From assembly GCA_021793495.1 (NCBI GenBank), contig JAJYSQ010000176.1, positions 1 to 5,223 on the forward strand: DNA of 5,223 nucleotides. Reading direction: 5' to 3'. The notes beneath the pieces are model-generated. The model saw only the letters and a list, made by a program, of their open reading frames with translations, made no database searches and was not told where the DNA came from. Shown here in pieces: positions 1 through 5,223 of the stretch. The stretch is from Actinomycetes bacterium (GTDB taxonomy: Bacteria; Actinomycetota; Actinomycetes; JAJYSQ01). The position numbers were made by a program, and so were the translations under genes. The stretch's first letter is position 1. Every line of letters begins with the position of its first letter.

Positions 1-473
1 TCTCCGTCCACCAGCTCGAGCATCCGGTCGATGCGACGCCGGTCCACGTAGGTGCCGTTGAGGCTGCCGACGTCCCGCACCGCAAAGCCCGCCCCGGTCG
101 CGACGAACTCTGCATGCCGACGCGAGACCGTGACGTCGTCGAGGAAGATCTCGCTGTCGGGGTGGCGCCCGACCGTGGTGACGTCCCGGTCGAGCAGGAA
201 CCGGCTGCCCGCGTTGGGACCGCGCAGCACGAGAAGCAGGGCCGATCCCGGGGGCAGCGACTCGATGGCGGCCTGGTCAGGGCCGGAAACCGCCTCCGGC
301 TCTGCTCGCACGTCGGGAACCCCGCCCCCGGTGTCGGTGACCCCGAGACTCTCCAGGCCATGCAGCGACATGGTGGATGTCACGTCGGGGACAGTACGCA
401 ACGCCGCCCCGCAGCTCGCGCAGAACCGCGCGTCATCGGGGTTGGCGTGCCCGCACTGGGTGCAGTACTGCAT
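1..473 (-). CDS. garA: Zinc-ribbon and FHA domain protein, GarA/OdhI type (3' end outside window)
   Basis: The first 157 codons are visible; the frame is open to the window edge. The ATG at 473..471 is preceded by AGGGGAG with a 5-base spacer, which fixes the start. Residues 4-7 and 18-21 form two CxxC pairs (CTQC, CASC), a small zinc ribbon. Residues about 30-75 are a linker, then an FHA domain starts near residue 77. Its phosphothreonine-binding signature is intact: GRHPDS (102-107), SRRH (117-120) and GSLNGTY (136-142). From family knowledge, GarA/OdhI is a cytoplasmic switch. Unphosphorylated it binds and restrains 2-oxoglutarate dehydrogenase and glutamate-metabolising enzymes; phosphorylated by Ser/Thr kinases on an N-terminal Thr-Thr motif, it folds onto its own FHA domain. 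Here that motif appears to be D30-V-T-S-T34, so one of the two threonines may be missing. M. tuberculosis GarA lacks the zinc ribbon, as far as I recall. The position just after gcvH matches the mycobacterial order. Family call is strong; orthologous function is inferred. Confidence 0.92.
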   Translation of the reverse strand, partial: MQYCTQCGHANPDDARFCASCGAALRTVPDVTSTMSLHGLESLGVTDTGGGVPDVRAEPEAVSGPDQAAIESLPPGSALLLVLRGPNAGSRFLLDRDVTTVGRHPDSEIFLDDVTVSRRHAEFVATGAGFAVRDVGSLNGTYVDRRRIDRMLELVDG

Positions 474-485
474 GCGCACTCCCCT

Positions 486-499
486 GGTCGATCTCGACC
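486..499. repeat. Inverted repeat GGTCGA-TC-TCGACC in the FHA gene leader
   Basis: Perfect 6-bp arms (486-491 and 494-499) separated by 2 bases. The repeat lies directly upstream of the AGGGGAG ribosome binding site (479-485) of the FHA gene. A third copy of the same hexamer is at 509-514. It could be a regulator half-site pair or a small hairpin affecting translation. The sequence is seen directly; the role is unknown, and a 6-bp arm can arise by chance in GC-rich DNA. Confidence 0.35.
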
Positions 500-527
500 C
501 CTGGTGGAGGTCGACGGCTGAGCCGCC

Positions 528-557
528 AACTTACGCAGCCGGGACCATGAGGGTCAA
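528..557 (-). promoter_or_regulatory. Predicted sigma70-type promoter of the FHA gene
   Basis: On the minus strand, TTGACC (557..552) resembles a -35 box and TAAGTT (533..528) fits the TAnnnT pattern of an actinobacterial -10 box. The spacer is 18 bases. Transcription would begin near 521 and leave a leader of about 50 bases before the ATG at 473. This is the only sizeable gene-free stretch in the window (474-622), which fits a separate transcription start for the FHA gene. It is called by eye and has not been tested. Confidence 0.45.
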
Positions 558-576
558 CCAGAGTTGTGGGTCAACC
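551..576 (-). repeat. Direct repeat of GGTTGACCC overlapping the predicted -35 box
   Basis: Two copies of GGTTGACCC on the minus strand (559..551 and 576..568) are offset by 17 bases, with 8 bases between them. The promoter-proximal copy contains the predicted -35 hexamer. The distal copy has no good -10 at the right distance, so it is more likely a regulatory half-site, a promoter remnant, or chance. Each unit is itself close to a GGGT/ACCC palindrome. Confidence 0.4.
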
Positions 577-606
577 CGCCTCCCGAGCAGACCGTGGGCG
601 TGCCCG

Positions 607-619
607 CCGGCAGCGCCGG
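607..619 (-). terminator. Short GC hairpin just after gcvH (weak terminator candidate)
   Basis: CCGGC (607-611) and GCCGG (615-619) can pair around a 3-base loop, starting 3 bases beyond the gcvH stop codon. The stem is only 5 bp and no U-run follows on the minus strand. It may contribute to ending the upstream operon, but it does not look like a strong intrinsic terminator. Confidence 0.2.
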
Positions 620-622
620 GGA

Positions 623-1018
623 TCAGCCCAGCGTGGCGCGGTACTCCTCGGGGCCGAGCAGGACCGACAGCTCCCCGGGGTCGGACACGTCGAGGTCGAA
701 CAACCAACCCTGATCGTACGGCGAGGCGTTCACCAGCTCCGGGTTGGAGTCCAAGGTCTCGTTGCGAGCCCGGACGACCCCGGACACGGGGGCGTAGACG
801 TCACTGACGCTCTTGGTGGACTCGACCTCACCGCATGGCTGGCCAGCCTGCACCGCGGCACCGACCTTCGGCAAGCTGACGAAGACGATGTCACCCAGGG
901 CCTGCTGGGCGTGGTCGGTGATCCCGACCCGCACGGTCACCGGCTGGCCTTCTGGGGTGGCAGCGGGCACCCGGGCCCACTCGTGCTCAGCGGTGTACTT
1001 GAGGTCCTCGGGTTCCAC
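623..1018 (-). CDS. gcvH: Glycine cleavage system H protein
   Basis: A complete 131-residue protein, normal length for the family. H protein carries a lipoyl arm that shuttles the aminomethyl group and electrons between the P, T and L proteins of the cytoplasmic glycine cleavage system. The lipoyl-domain hallmarks are all visible: the N-terminal YTAEHEW (residues 8-14), GITDHAQQALGDIVFVSLP (32-50), and the lipoylation loop GEVESTKSVSD (63-73), with Lys69 as the modified lysine. The GTG at 1018..1016 is chosen because the family's N-terminus begins only a few residues before YTAEHEW. AGGGAG lies 10 bases upstream (1034..1029), a slightly long spacing. The gene starts 23 bases after the second DUF881 gene and is probably the last gene of that operon. 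No gcvP or gcvT lies in the window; isolated gcvH beside the FHA gene is the usual actinobacterial arrangement. It is followed by a 149-base gap with a putative promoter. Confidence 0.97.
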   Translation of the reverse strand: MEPEDLKYTAEHEWARVPAATPEGQPVTVRVGITDHAQQALGDIVFVSLPKVGAAVQAGQPCGEVESTKSVSDVYAPVSGVVRARNETLDSNPELVNASPYDQGWLFDLDVSDPGELSVLLGPEEYRATLG

Positions 1019-1041
1019 GGTGTGCGTTCTCCCTGGTCGGA

Positions 1042-1785
1042 TCAGGGCGCCCCAGCGGAGGTGGGCGCCGGGCGAGCGTACTGAGGTGCAGACAACGGGT
1101 GCAACGCGCTGATCGTCAGCTCCGAGCGCTGGGCCAGCACGGCGTGCGCGCCCTGTTGAGTGAGCACGTCGAGCACTCCGCCCGGGATGCCCAGCGCGGT
1201 CGCCAGGGTCTGTGGGTCGCCGATCGCCAGAACGACGTATGGCGGTGCCACCAGGGTACCGTCCACGACAATCCCACCGTCCCCGTCGCGCAGCCAGGTG
1301 CTGGCCACGACCCGGACCGGTCCGATCTGGATCACCTCGGCACCGGCGTCGCGCAGCTCCTCCAGCGCGTCCAGGAGCACCGTCGACCGCACCGGTGAGC
1401 TCAGGCCGGAGATCTGCAGCTGGATGCCGGGTCCGGTGGCCGGGAGCGTCCCGGCCAGGATGCCCAAGGTGCGGACGCGGGCCCGGGACTCGGCCAGCGC
1501 TGCCTGTTGCTGCCCGCTGCCCGAGCCGAGCCGGGCCCGGGTCTGCTCCAGGCTCTTCAGCTCAGACTGCAGACGCGCAGAGCGGGCCGAGACGCCGTCG
1601 AGGACGCGCACCAGGTCTGCTTGGCGCAGCTCGCCCAGACCGGTGGACTGCGCCGAGTGGACCTGGGTCACGACGGCGAAGCCGAGAGCCGCGAGCAGCA
1701 GACCCACCACCGACTGCGCTCGGGACGGCCGAGCGCGCAGCGCCCGAACGAGTCGGATCCGTCCCTGGTCATCGATGTCGCTCAC
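1042..1785 (-). CDS. DUF881 family membrane-anchored protein (second copy)
   Basis: A 247-residue protein from the GTG at 1785..1783. That start has the best ribosome binding site in the window: AGGTGG at 1798..1793 with a 7-base spacer. The frame is open further upstream, but an earlier start would overlap the small basic protein gene deeply and adds sequence that looks out of frame. Residues 1-23 are basic and cytoplasmic. Residues about 24-42 form one membrane helix (VVGLLLAALGFAVVTQV). Residues about 50-105 are Ala/Arg/Glu/Gln-rich and probably coiled coil. The DUF881 domain spans about 117-227, with the conserved GPGIQLQISG, LRDAGAEVIQIG, VASTW and PPYVVLAIGDP segments. The C-terminus is a short Pro/Ala tail. 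Topology is probably N-in with the coiled coil and domain outside. The family has no established biochemical role; its M. tuberculosis counterpart by position is Rv1825, and B. subtilis relatives YlxW/YlxX are encoded beside the division genes. A scaffold or cell-envelope role is inference. Confidence 0.9.
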   Translation of the reverse strand: MSDIDDQGRIRLVRALRARPSRAQSVVGLLLAALGFAVVTQVHSAQSTGLGELRQADLVRVLDGVSARSARLQSELKSLEQTRARLGSGSGQQQAALAESRARVRTLGILAGTLPATGPGIQLQISGLSSPVRSTVLLDALEELRDAGAEVIQIGPVRVVASTWLRDGDGGIVVDGTLVAPPYVVLAIGDPQTLATALGIPGGVLDVLTQQGAHAVLAQRSELTISALHPLSAPQYARPAPTSAGAP

Positions 1786-1805
1786 CCCGGGTCCACCTGG
1801 CTCAT
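1782..1805 (-). promoter_or_regulatory. Seven-codon mini-ORF bridging sbp and DUF881 genes (possible translational coupling)
   Basis: The sbp stop TGA (1804..1802) overlaps an ATG (ATGA). That ATG opens a seven-codon frame (MSQVDPG), whose own TGA (1784..1782) overlaps the GTG start of the next gene (GTGA). The Shine-Dalgarno AGGTGG (1798..1793) lies within it. Ribosomes ending sbp could thus be handed on or restart directly at the GTG. The arrangement is seen directly; any coupling role is inferred and the peptide itself is probably meaningless. Confidence 0.4.
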
Positions 1806-2134
1806 GCCTTGAACAGGTGCCGGCGGATCGCTGCAGCGTTGGCGAAGATGCGGATGCCCAGGACCACGACGACCGCCGTGGACAGCTGCGCGCCCACCCC
1901 AAGCTGGTCACCGATGAGCACGATCAGCGCGGCCACCAACACGTTGGCCACGAACGACACGACGAACACCTTGTCGTCGAAGATCCCGTCGAGCAGAGCT
2001 CGTAGCCCCCCGAAGACCGCGTCCAGCGCGGCAACGACGGCAATCGGCAGGTACGGGGCCATCCAGACCGGCACGGTCGGCTCCAGCAGCAAGCCGAGCA
2101 CGATTCCTACGACCAACCCCAGTGCCGCGATCAC
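1802..2134 (-). CDS. sbp: Small basic family protein (DUF1290, Sbp)
   Basis: A 110-residue integral membrane protein of normal family length. The GTG at 2134..2132 overlaps the stop of the upstream DUF881 gene as GTGA, a typical coupled junction, and gives an N-terminus that begins directly in the first hydrophobic segment, as in the family. Hydrophobic segments are at about residues 2-17, 31-44, 56-75 and 86-101. Family signatures are clear: PYLPIAVVAALDAVFGGLRA (27-46), FDDKVFVVSFVANVLVAALI (52-71), GDQLGVG (75-81) and IRIFANAAAIRRHLF (94-108). The protein ends in a short basic tail (RRHLFKA). No enzymatic residues stand out. In B. subtilis sbp follows ylxW-ylxX and precedes ftsA; in actinobacteria it lies between two DUF881 genes, as here. 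Its persistence between two DUF881 genes suggests it forms a membrane complex with them. This is inference, since the molecular function is unknown. Confidence 0.93.
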   Translation of the reverse strand: MIAALGLVVGIVLGLLLEPTVPVWMAPYLPIAVVAALDAVFGGLRALLDGIFDDKVFVVSFVANVLVAALIVLIGDQLGVGAQLSTAVVVVLGIRIFANAAAIRRHLFKA

Positions 2135-3099
2135 CGGACCCCCGCCCCCGTCGGTGCCGGGCTGGGTGTCGGTGCCGGGCTGGCATAGCGCAGCGTGAGG
2201 TCGACCGTGCCTGGGACACTGACCTGCCGGGACGTGATGAGACGCGAACCGATGCCGTACGACGCCGCCAGCAACGCGAAGTATCCGGCGGCGGTGGAGT
2301 TCTGGTACGCAGCCAAGGCCAGGCCCGGGTCGGCGATCGCCACGAACCGGTACGGCGGACTGATCGGCCGGTAGTCGACCAAGATCGCGCCACCAGCCGA
2401 ACGGATCGAGGACAGCGCCGTCAGCCGGACCCCGTTGACGGCGATCGCCTCGGCACCAGCCTGCCACAACCCGTTCGCCGCGATCTGCAGGTCCTGGTCG
2501 ATCACCCGGCCGCTACTGGATGCCCCCGTGGATGTCCGAGGGCCCAGCGGCGCGGTCGCGTCCACCCCCGGGGCATCGGTGATGGTCAGGACCAACCCGG
2601 GTCCGTGCAGCGGCGCCACCCCGGTGACCGCATCCAGGGTGGCCAGCCGTGCCGACAGCTTGGCCCCGGCGGAGGAGGACAGCAGCAGCGCCGAGCGTTG
2701 CGCGGAGACCTGGGTCCGCACCACACCCACCTGGGCGGCCAACCGGTCCACTCCAGCCAGCCGCTTCTCGACCTCGGTGACCAGCCCACGGTGCTCGGCG
2801 GCCACCGCCGCGGCCCGGTCCCGCTCGTGCACCGCCGCCACGGTGAGCAGGACGCTCACCCCGATGAGTCCGAGGAGTCGCAGCCCGCGAGGACCCAGCA
2901 CCGCCCGTCCCGACCGGGTGCGGAGCCCACTCGCGTGCGGCTGGGCGGAGCCGTCCGGACAGGCCACCTGCGCCCGGGCACGTCGGGCGGCGGCGTGCGC
3001 GTACCCAGGATCCAGGGTCTCGGCGGTCAGCCGCGTGAGCAACGACAACGACGAGTCCACGCGCCCGGGGTCCGAGGAGTCGTCCGTGGTCGGGTGCAC
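2131..3099 (-). CDS. DUF881 family membrane-anchored protein (first copy)
   Basis: A 322-residue protein from the GTG at 3099..3097, 4 bases after the upstream stop. This start is uncertain. An in-frame TTG at 3138 (13 residues longer, overlapping the upstream gene; GGGGGG 6 bases before it) and a GTG at 3060 are alternatives, and none has a strong ribosome binding site. N-terminal residues 1-72 are hydrophilic and contain SLLTRLTAETLDPGY (18-32), a segment typical of actinobacterial first-copy DUF881 proteins. One membrane helix lies at about 73-90 (LRLLGLIGVSVLLTVAAV). About 91-157 is probably coiled coil. The DUF881 domain covers about 165-305, with GPGLVLTITDAPG, NGLWQAGAEAIAVNGVRLT and PPYRFVAIADPG. 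A low-complexity Pro/Ala/Thr/Ser tail follows. The gene overlaps sbp by 4 bases and should be co-translated with it. Rv1823 is the mycobacterial counterpart by position. Function is unknown; an envelope or division role is inferred from its neighbours. Confidence 0.9.
   Translation of the reverse strand: MHPTTDDSSDPGRVDSSLSLLTRLTAETLDPGYAHAAARRARAQVACPDGSAQPHASGLRTRSGRAVLGPRGLRLLGLIGVSVLLTVAAVHERDRAAAVAAEHRGLVTEVEKRLAGVDRLAAQVGVVRTQVSAQRSALLLSSSAGAKLSARLATLDAVTGVAPLHGPGLVLTITDAPGVDATAPLGPRTSTGASSSGRVIDQDLQIAANGLWQAGAEAIAVNGVRLTALSSIRSAGGAILVDYRPISPPYRFVAIADPGLALAAYQNSTAAGYFALLAASYGIGSRLITSRQVSVPGTVDLTLRYASPAPTPSPAPTGAGVR
2150..2183 (-). repeat. 18-bp tandem duplication in the DUF881 C-terminal tail
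   Basis: The 16-base unit GTCGGTGCCGGGCTGG (plus strand) occurs at 2150-2165 and again at 2168-2183, a period of 18 bases. On the minus strand it encodes two rounds of SPAPTP in the tail of the first DUF881 protein. It keeps the frame and is probably a replication-slippage duplication in a disordered segment. Confidence 0.8.
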
Positions 3100-3103
3100 C
3101 CGC

Positions 3104-5223
3104 CTATCGTGGCACCGCTCGCCCTTCGGACCGCTCAACCAGCGCCCCCCAGTGGGCCAAGAGCCTCTCGGCGGTCTCGTGATCCGCGGCCTCCGCCCAG
3201 ACGTAGGTCTCCGGTCGGCTGAGGTCGGGGATGACCAGCGCCCAGGACCCGTCCGGCTCGATCACCCGGATCCCGTCGGTAGTGTCCACCTGACGCTCAT
3301 GCGCCTCCTCGACCACCCGACGCATCACCGATCCTTTCACTGCCCACGGCGTCGGCACGCTTCGGCGCACCAGGTAGGACTGTGGGATCCGGGCGTCGAT
3401 CCCCGACAAGGGGAGCTTGGTGCGGGCTACCAGTCCGACCAGCCGGACGAAGGCGGCCAACCCGTCGATCATCGGGCCGAGCTCGGGAATGATGAAACCT
3501 CCCTGCCCGTCGCCGGCCAGACGCACCCCGTCTTCTGCGGCCATCCGGCACAGGTCGTCGGGCGAGGTCGTCGTCCAGGCGATCTGCACACCATGGAACC
3601 GGGCCACCGCCTCGGCCACCCGGGTCGTGGTCACGGGCAGCGCGATTCGACACCCCCGGTTCTCCGCTGCCACCAGGTCCATCACCACCAGCAGGGCCCG
3701 GGAGCCATCGATCGCCCGGCCCGTCTCGTCCACGACCTCGATTCGCTCGCCGACCGGATCGAACAGCACGCCGAACCCGGCTCGCGAGGACGGCACGAGC
3801 TCGCCGAGCCGGGCCAGCGCGGCCTGTCGGTGCTCGGCGTCGACGGTGGGCGTGGACTCGTCCAGGCCGGTGTTGACCGTGAGGACCTCGACCCCCAGCC
3901 CACCGAGCAGGGACGGCAGAACCAGTGCGGCCGCACCGTTACCGGCGTCCACCACGACCTTCAGGCCGGACTCGGTCACCCCGGCGACGTTGACCGAGTC
4001 AAGGACGGCTCGGGCGTACTCCTCGACGGCGCGGGTCGGGAAGGACAGCTCGCCGATCTCACCGGGAAAGGCCCGACGGAACTCCTGGCGAGCGTAGACC
4101 CGCTCGACCTTGCGCCGGTCCACCGCCGACAGGTCGGCCCCAGCCTCGTCGAGGAACACGATGTCCACGCTGTCCTGGCGCCCGGGGGAAGTCCGCAGGT
4201 AGACCCCCCCAGCCCCGGTGCGCGCGGTGTGGGCGCGCATCACCGGCATCGGCACGGTCTCCAGGTCCTGCACGTCGATCGCCGCGGAGGTCAGCGCGGC
4301 GATCACCGCGCGCTTGAAGGCCCGCGCCGCCCGGCTGTGGTCCCGGCCGGTGACCACGGTGGATCCCTTGCGCATCGTGGTGGCGTACGCGCTGGCCAAC
4401 CGTACGGCCAGCTCGGGGGTGATCTCGACGTTGACGATGCCAGAAACCCCGCGGGGGCCGAACAGCGTGCTCTGCCCACGCGACTCGAAGATCACGCTCT
4501 TGTTGACGATGGCCCCGGCCTCGAGAACCTTCGAGGGGTACACCTTGACCCCCGGGTGGACGACCACTTCCTCCTCGACCACGCAGTTGTCAGCGATGAC
4601 CGCCCCCTCCTCGACCCGTGCGCCACGCATCACGTCGGTGTTCCGTCCGATGATCGCCGCCCGGATGTTCGTGTGCTGATCGATGAACGCGTTGTCGTGC
4701 ACCACCGCTCGGTGCAAGAACGCTCCCTGACGGACGACCACGTTGCTGCCCAGGACGGTGAACTCGCGCAGCTCCACTCCGGCCTCGACCTTCGCGTAGT
4801 CGCCGATATAGAGCGGGCCGTGCAACACCGCCGCCGGGTCCACCTCAGCCCCTTCACCGACCCACACGCCCGGTGAGATCTCGAAGCCGTCGATCTCGGT
4901 GTCGACCCGACCGGTGAGCACGTCGGCCTGCACGCGCAGGTACGACTCGAGGGTCCCGACGTCCTCCCAGTAGCCGTCGGCCACGTAGCCGTACACTGCC
5001 CGGTTTTCGGCGATCAGCTGTGGGAACACGTCGTTGGACCAGTCCACCTGCTCGCCAGCGGCGACGTAGTCGAACACCTCCGGCTCCATGACGTAGATCC
5101 CGGTGTTCACCGTGTCGGAGAAGACCTGCCCCCACGTGGGTTTCTCCAGGAACCGCTCCACCCGGCCATCATCACCGACAATCGTGATACCGAACTCCAG
5201 CGGGTTGGGTACCCGAGTCAGGC
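3104..5223 (-). CDS. Mannose-1-phosphate guanylyltransferase / phosphomannomutase-like protein (5' end outside window)
   Basis: The last 705 residues are visible. The frame is open to base 5223 and continues upstream, so the GTG at 5161 is internal; full actinobacterial homologues are about 830 residues. Numbering from the first full codon: residues 1-105 are the C-terminal half of a nucleotidyltransferase domain (NPLEFG at 6-11, FLEKPTWGQVFSDTVNTGIY at 24-43, GYWEDVGT at 83-90), the fold that makes sugar-nucleotides from sugar-1-phosphate and NTP. Residues about 112-246 are hexapeptide repeats forming a left-handed beta-helix. Residues about 255-690 resemble an alpha-D-phosphohexomutase. In that part the catalytic loops are degenerate: S345 remains in RTSPG but the usual SHNP is lost, the metal loop reads DPVGER instead of DxDxDR, and the sugar loop reads GDGQGGF instead of GExSGH. 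The likely role is GDP-mannose (or related) synthesis in the cytoplasm for glycolipids and glycans; the substrate is inferred. It heads the visible operon, 4 bases before the first DUF881 gene. Confidence 0.87.
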   Translation of the reverse strand, partial: LTRVPNPLEFGITIVGDDGRVERFLEKPTWGQVFSDTVNTGIYVMEPEVFDYVAAGEQVDWSNDVFPQLIAENRAVYGYVADGYWEDVGTLESYLRVQADVLTGRVDTEIDGFEISPGVWVGEGAEVDPAAVLHGPLYIGDYAKVEAGVELREFTVLGSNVVVRQGAFLHRAVVHDNAFIDQHTNIRAAIIGRNTDVMRGARVEEGAVIADNCVVEEEVVVHPGVKVYPSKVLEAGAIVNKSVIFESRGQSTLFGPRGVSGIVNVEITPELAVRLASAYATTMRKGSTVVTGRDHSRAARAFKRAVIAALTSAAIDVQDLETVPMPVMRAHTARTGAGGVYLRTSPGRQDSVDIVFLDEAGADLSAVDRRKVERVYARQEFRRAFPGEIGELSFPTRAVEEYARAVLDSVNVAGVTESGLKVVVDAGNGAAALVLPSLLGGLGVEVLTVNTGLDESTPTVDAEHRQAALARLGELVPSSRAGFGVLFDPVGERIEVVDETGRAIDGSRALLVVMDLVAAENRGCRIALPVTTTRVAEAVARFHGVQIAWTTTSPDDLCRMAAEDGVRLAGDGQGGFIIPELGPMIDGLAAFVRLVGLVARTKLPLSGIDARIPQSYLVRRSVPTPWAVKGSVMRRVVEEAHERQVDTTDGIRVIEPDGSWALVIPDLSRPETYVWAEAADHETAERLLAHWGALVERSEGRAVPR

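Noticed and set aside
1786..1911. Upstream extension of the second DUF881 gene to an ATG at 1911.
   Set aside because: The added 42 residues overlap the conserved end of sbp in another frame and read as Ser/Arg/Trp-rich noise. The GTG at 1785 has a proper AGGTGG ribosome binding site and gives the expected N-terminus before the membrane helix.
52..2198. Several plus-strand open frames (52-807, 114-521, 566-1084, 1160-2005, 1212-2198).
   Set aside because: All are antisense to the FHA, gcvH, DUF881 and sbp genes or cover the promoter gap. Their compositions are Arg/Pro/Ser-rich and show no family signature.
2135..2467. Upstream extension of the sbp frame to 2467.
   Set aside because: The extension lies wholly inside the first DUF881 gene and is Gly/Arg-rich. 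The family protein begins at the hydrophobic segment right after the GTG at 2134, which overlaps the upstream stop.
2435..4876. Very long open frame (813 codons) on the plus strand.
   Set aside because: It lies antisense to the first DUF881 gene and the nucleotidyltransferase gene, both of which have clear family motifs. Its translation is rich in Arg, Gly, Pro, His and Ser with no recognisable domain, as expected when high third-position GC removes stops from the opposite strand.
5159..5161. GTG at 5161 as the true start of the sugar-nucleotide protein.
   Set aside because: The same frame continues to base 5223 and encodes LTRVPNPLEFGITIVGDDGR, a conserved part of the nucleotidyltransferase domain. 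The real start must be outside the window.
1..5223. Mobile elements, CRISPR arrays, tRNA or rRNA genes, toxin-antitoxin or phage-defence genes.
   Set aside because: I saw no transposase, regularly spaced repeat array, RNA gene sequence or attachment-site-like repeat. All six genes fit a vertically inherited actinobacterial core locus.

Overview
The window looks like chromosomal DNA from a high-GC Gram-positive bacterium (Actinomycetota). GC content and third-position GC are very high, GTG starts are common, and the gene order matches a well-conserved actinobacterial core locus. In Mycobacterium tuberculosis the corresponding stretch is roughly Rv1823-Rv1827 (DUF881, small basic protein, DUF881, gcvH, garA). 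The genus cannot be fixed from this sequence alone.

All six genes lie on the minus strand, so the window reads from right to left. First comes the 3' part of a large sugar-nucleotide protein (nucleotidyltransferase, left-handed beta-helix, phosphohexomutase-like domain; 5' end beyond base 5223). It is followed by a membrane-anchored DUF881 protein, a 110-residue multi-pass 'small basic protein' (DUF1290/sbp), a second DUF881 protein, and the glycine-cleavage H protein (gcvH). After a 149-base intergenic gap comes the 5' part of a zinc-ribbon plus FHA-domain protein of the GarA/OdhI type, which runs off base 1.

The first five genes are packed like one operon. The junctions are 4 bases, a GTGA stop/start overlap, 16 bases bridged by a seven-codon mini-ORF, and 23 bases. 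The 149-base gap before the FHA gene carries a plausible sigma70-type promoter, a 9-bp direct repeat around its -35, and an inverted repeat next to the ribosome binding site. The FHA gene therefore probably has its own transcription start.

Functionally the locus joins envelope-linked genes (GDP-mannose-type enzyme; DUF881/sbp module, whose Bacillus relatives ylxW-ylxX-sbp sit just before ftsA-ftsZ) with a metabolic pair (lipoyl carrier H protein; FHA regulator of 2-oxoglutarate/glutamate enzymes). I see no mobile element, CRISPR array, tRNA, rRNA or sign of recent transfer. The best leads are the degenerate active site of the phosphohexomutase-like domain, the changed N-terminal phospho-motif of the FHA protein, and the uncharacterised DUF881-sbp-DUF881 module.
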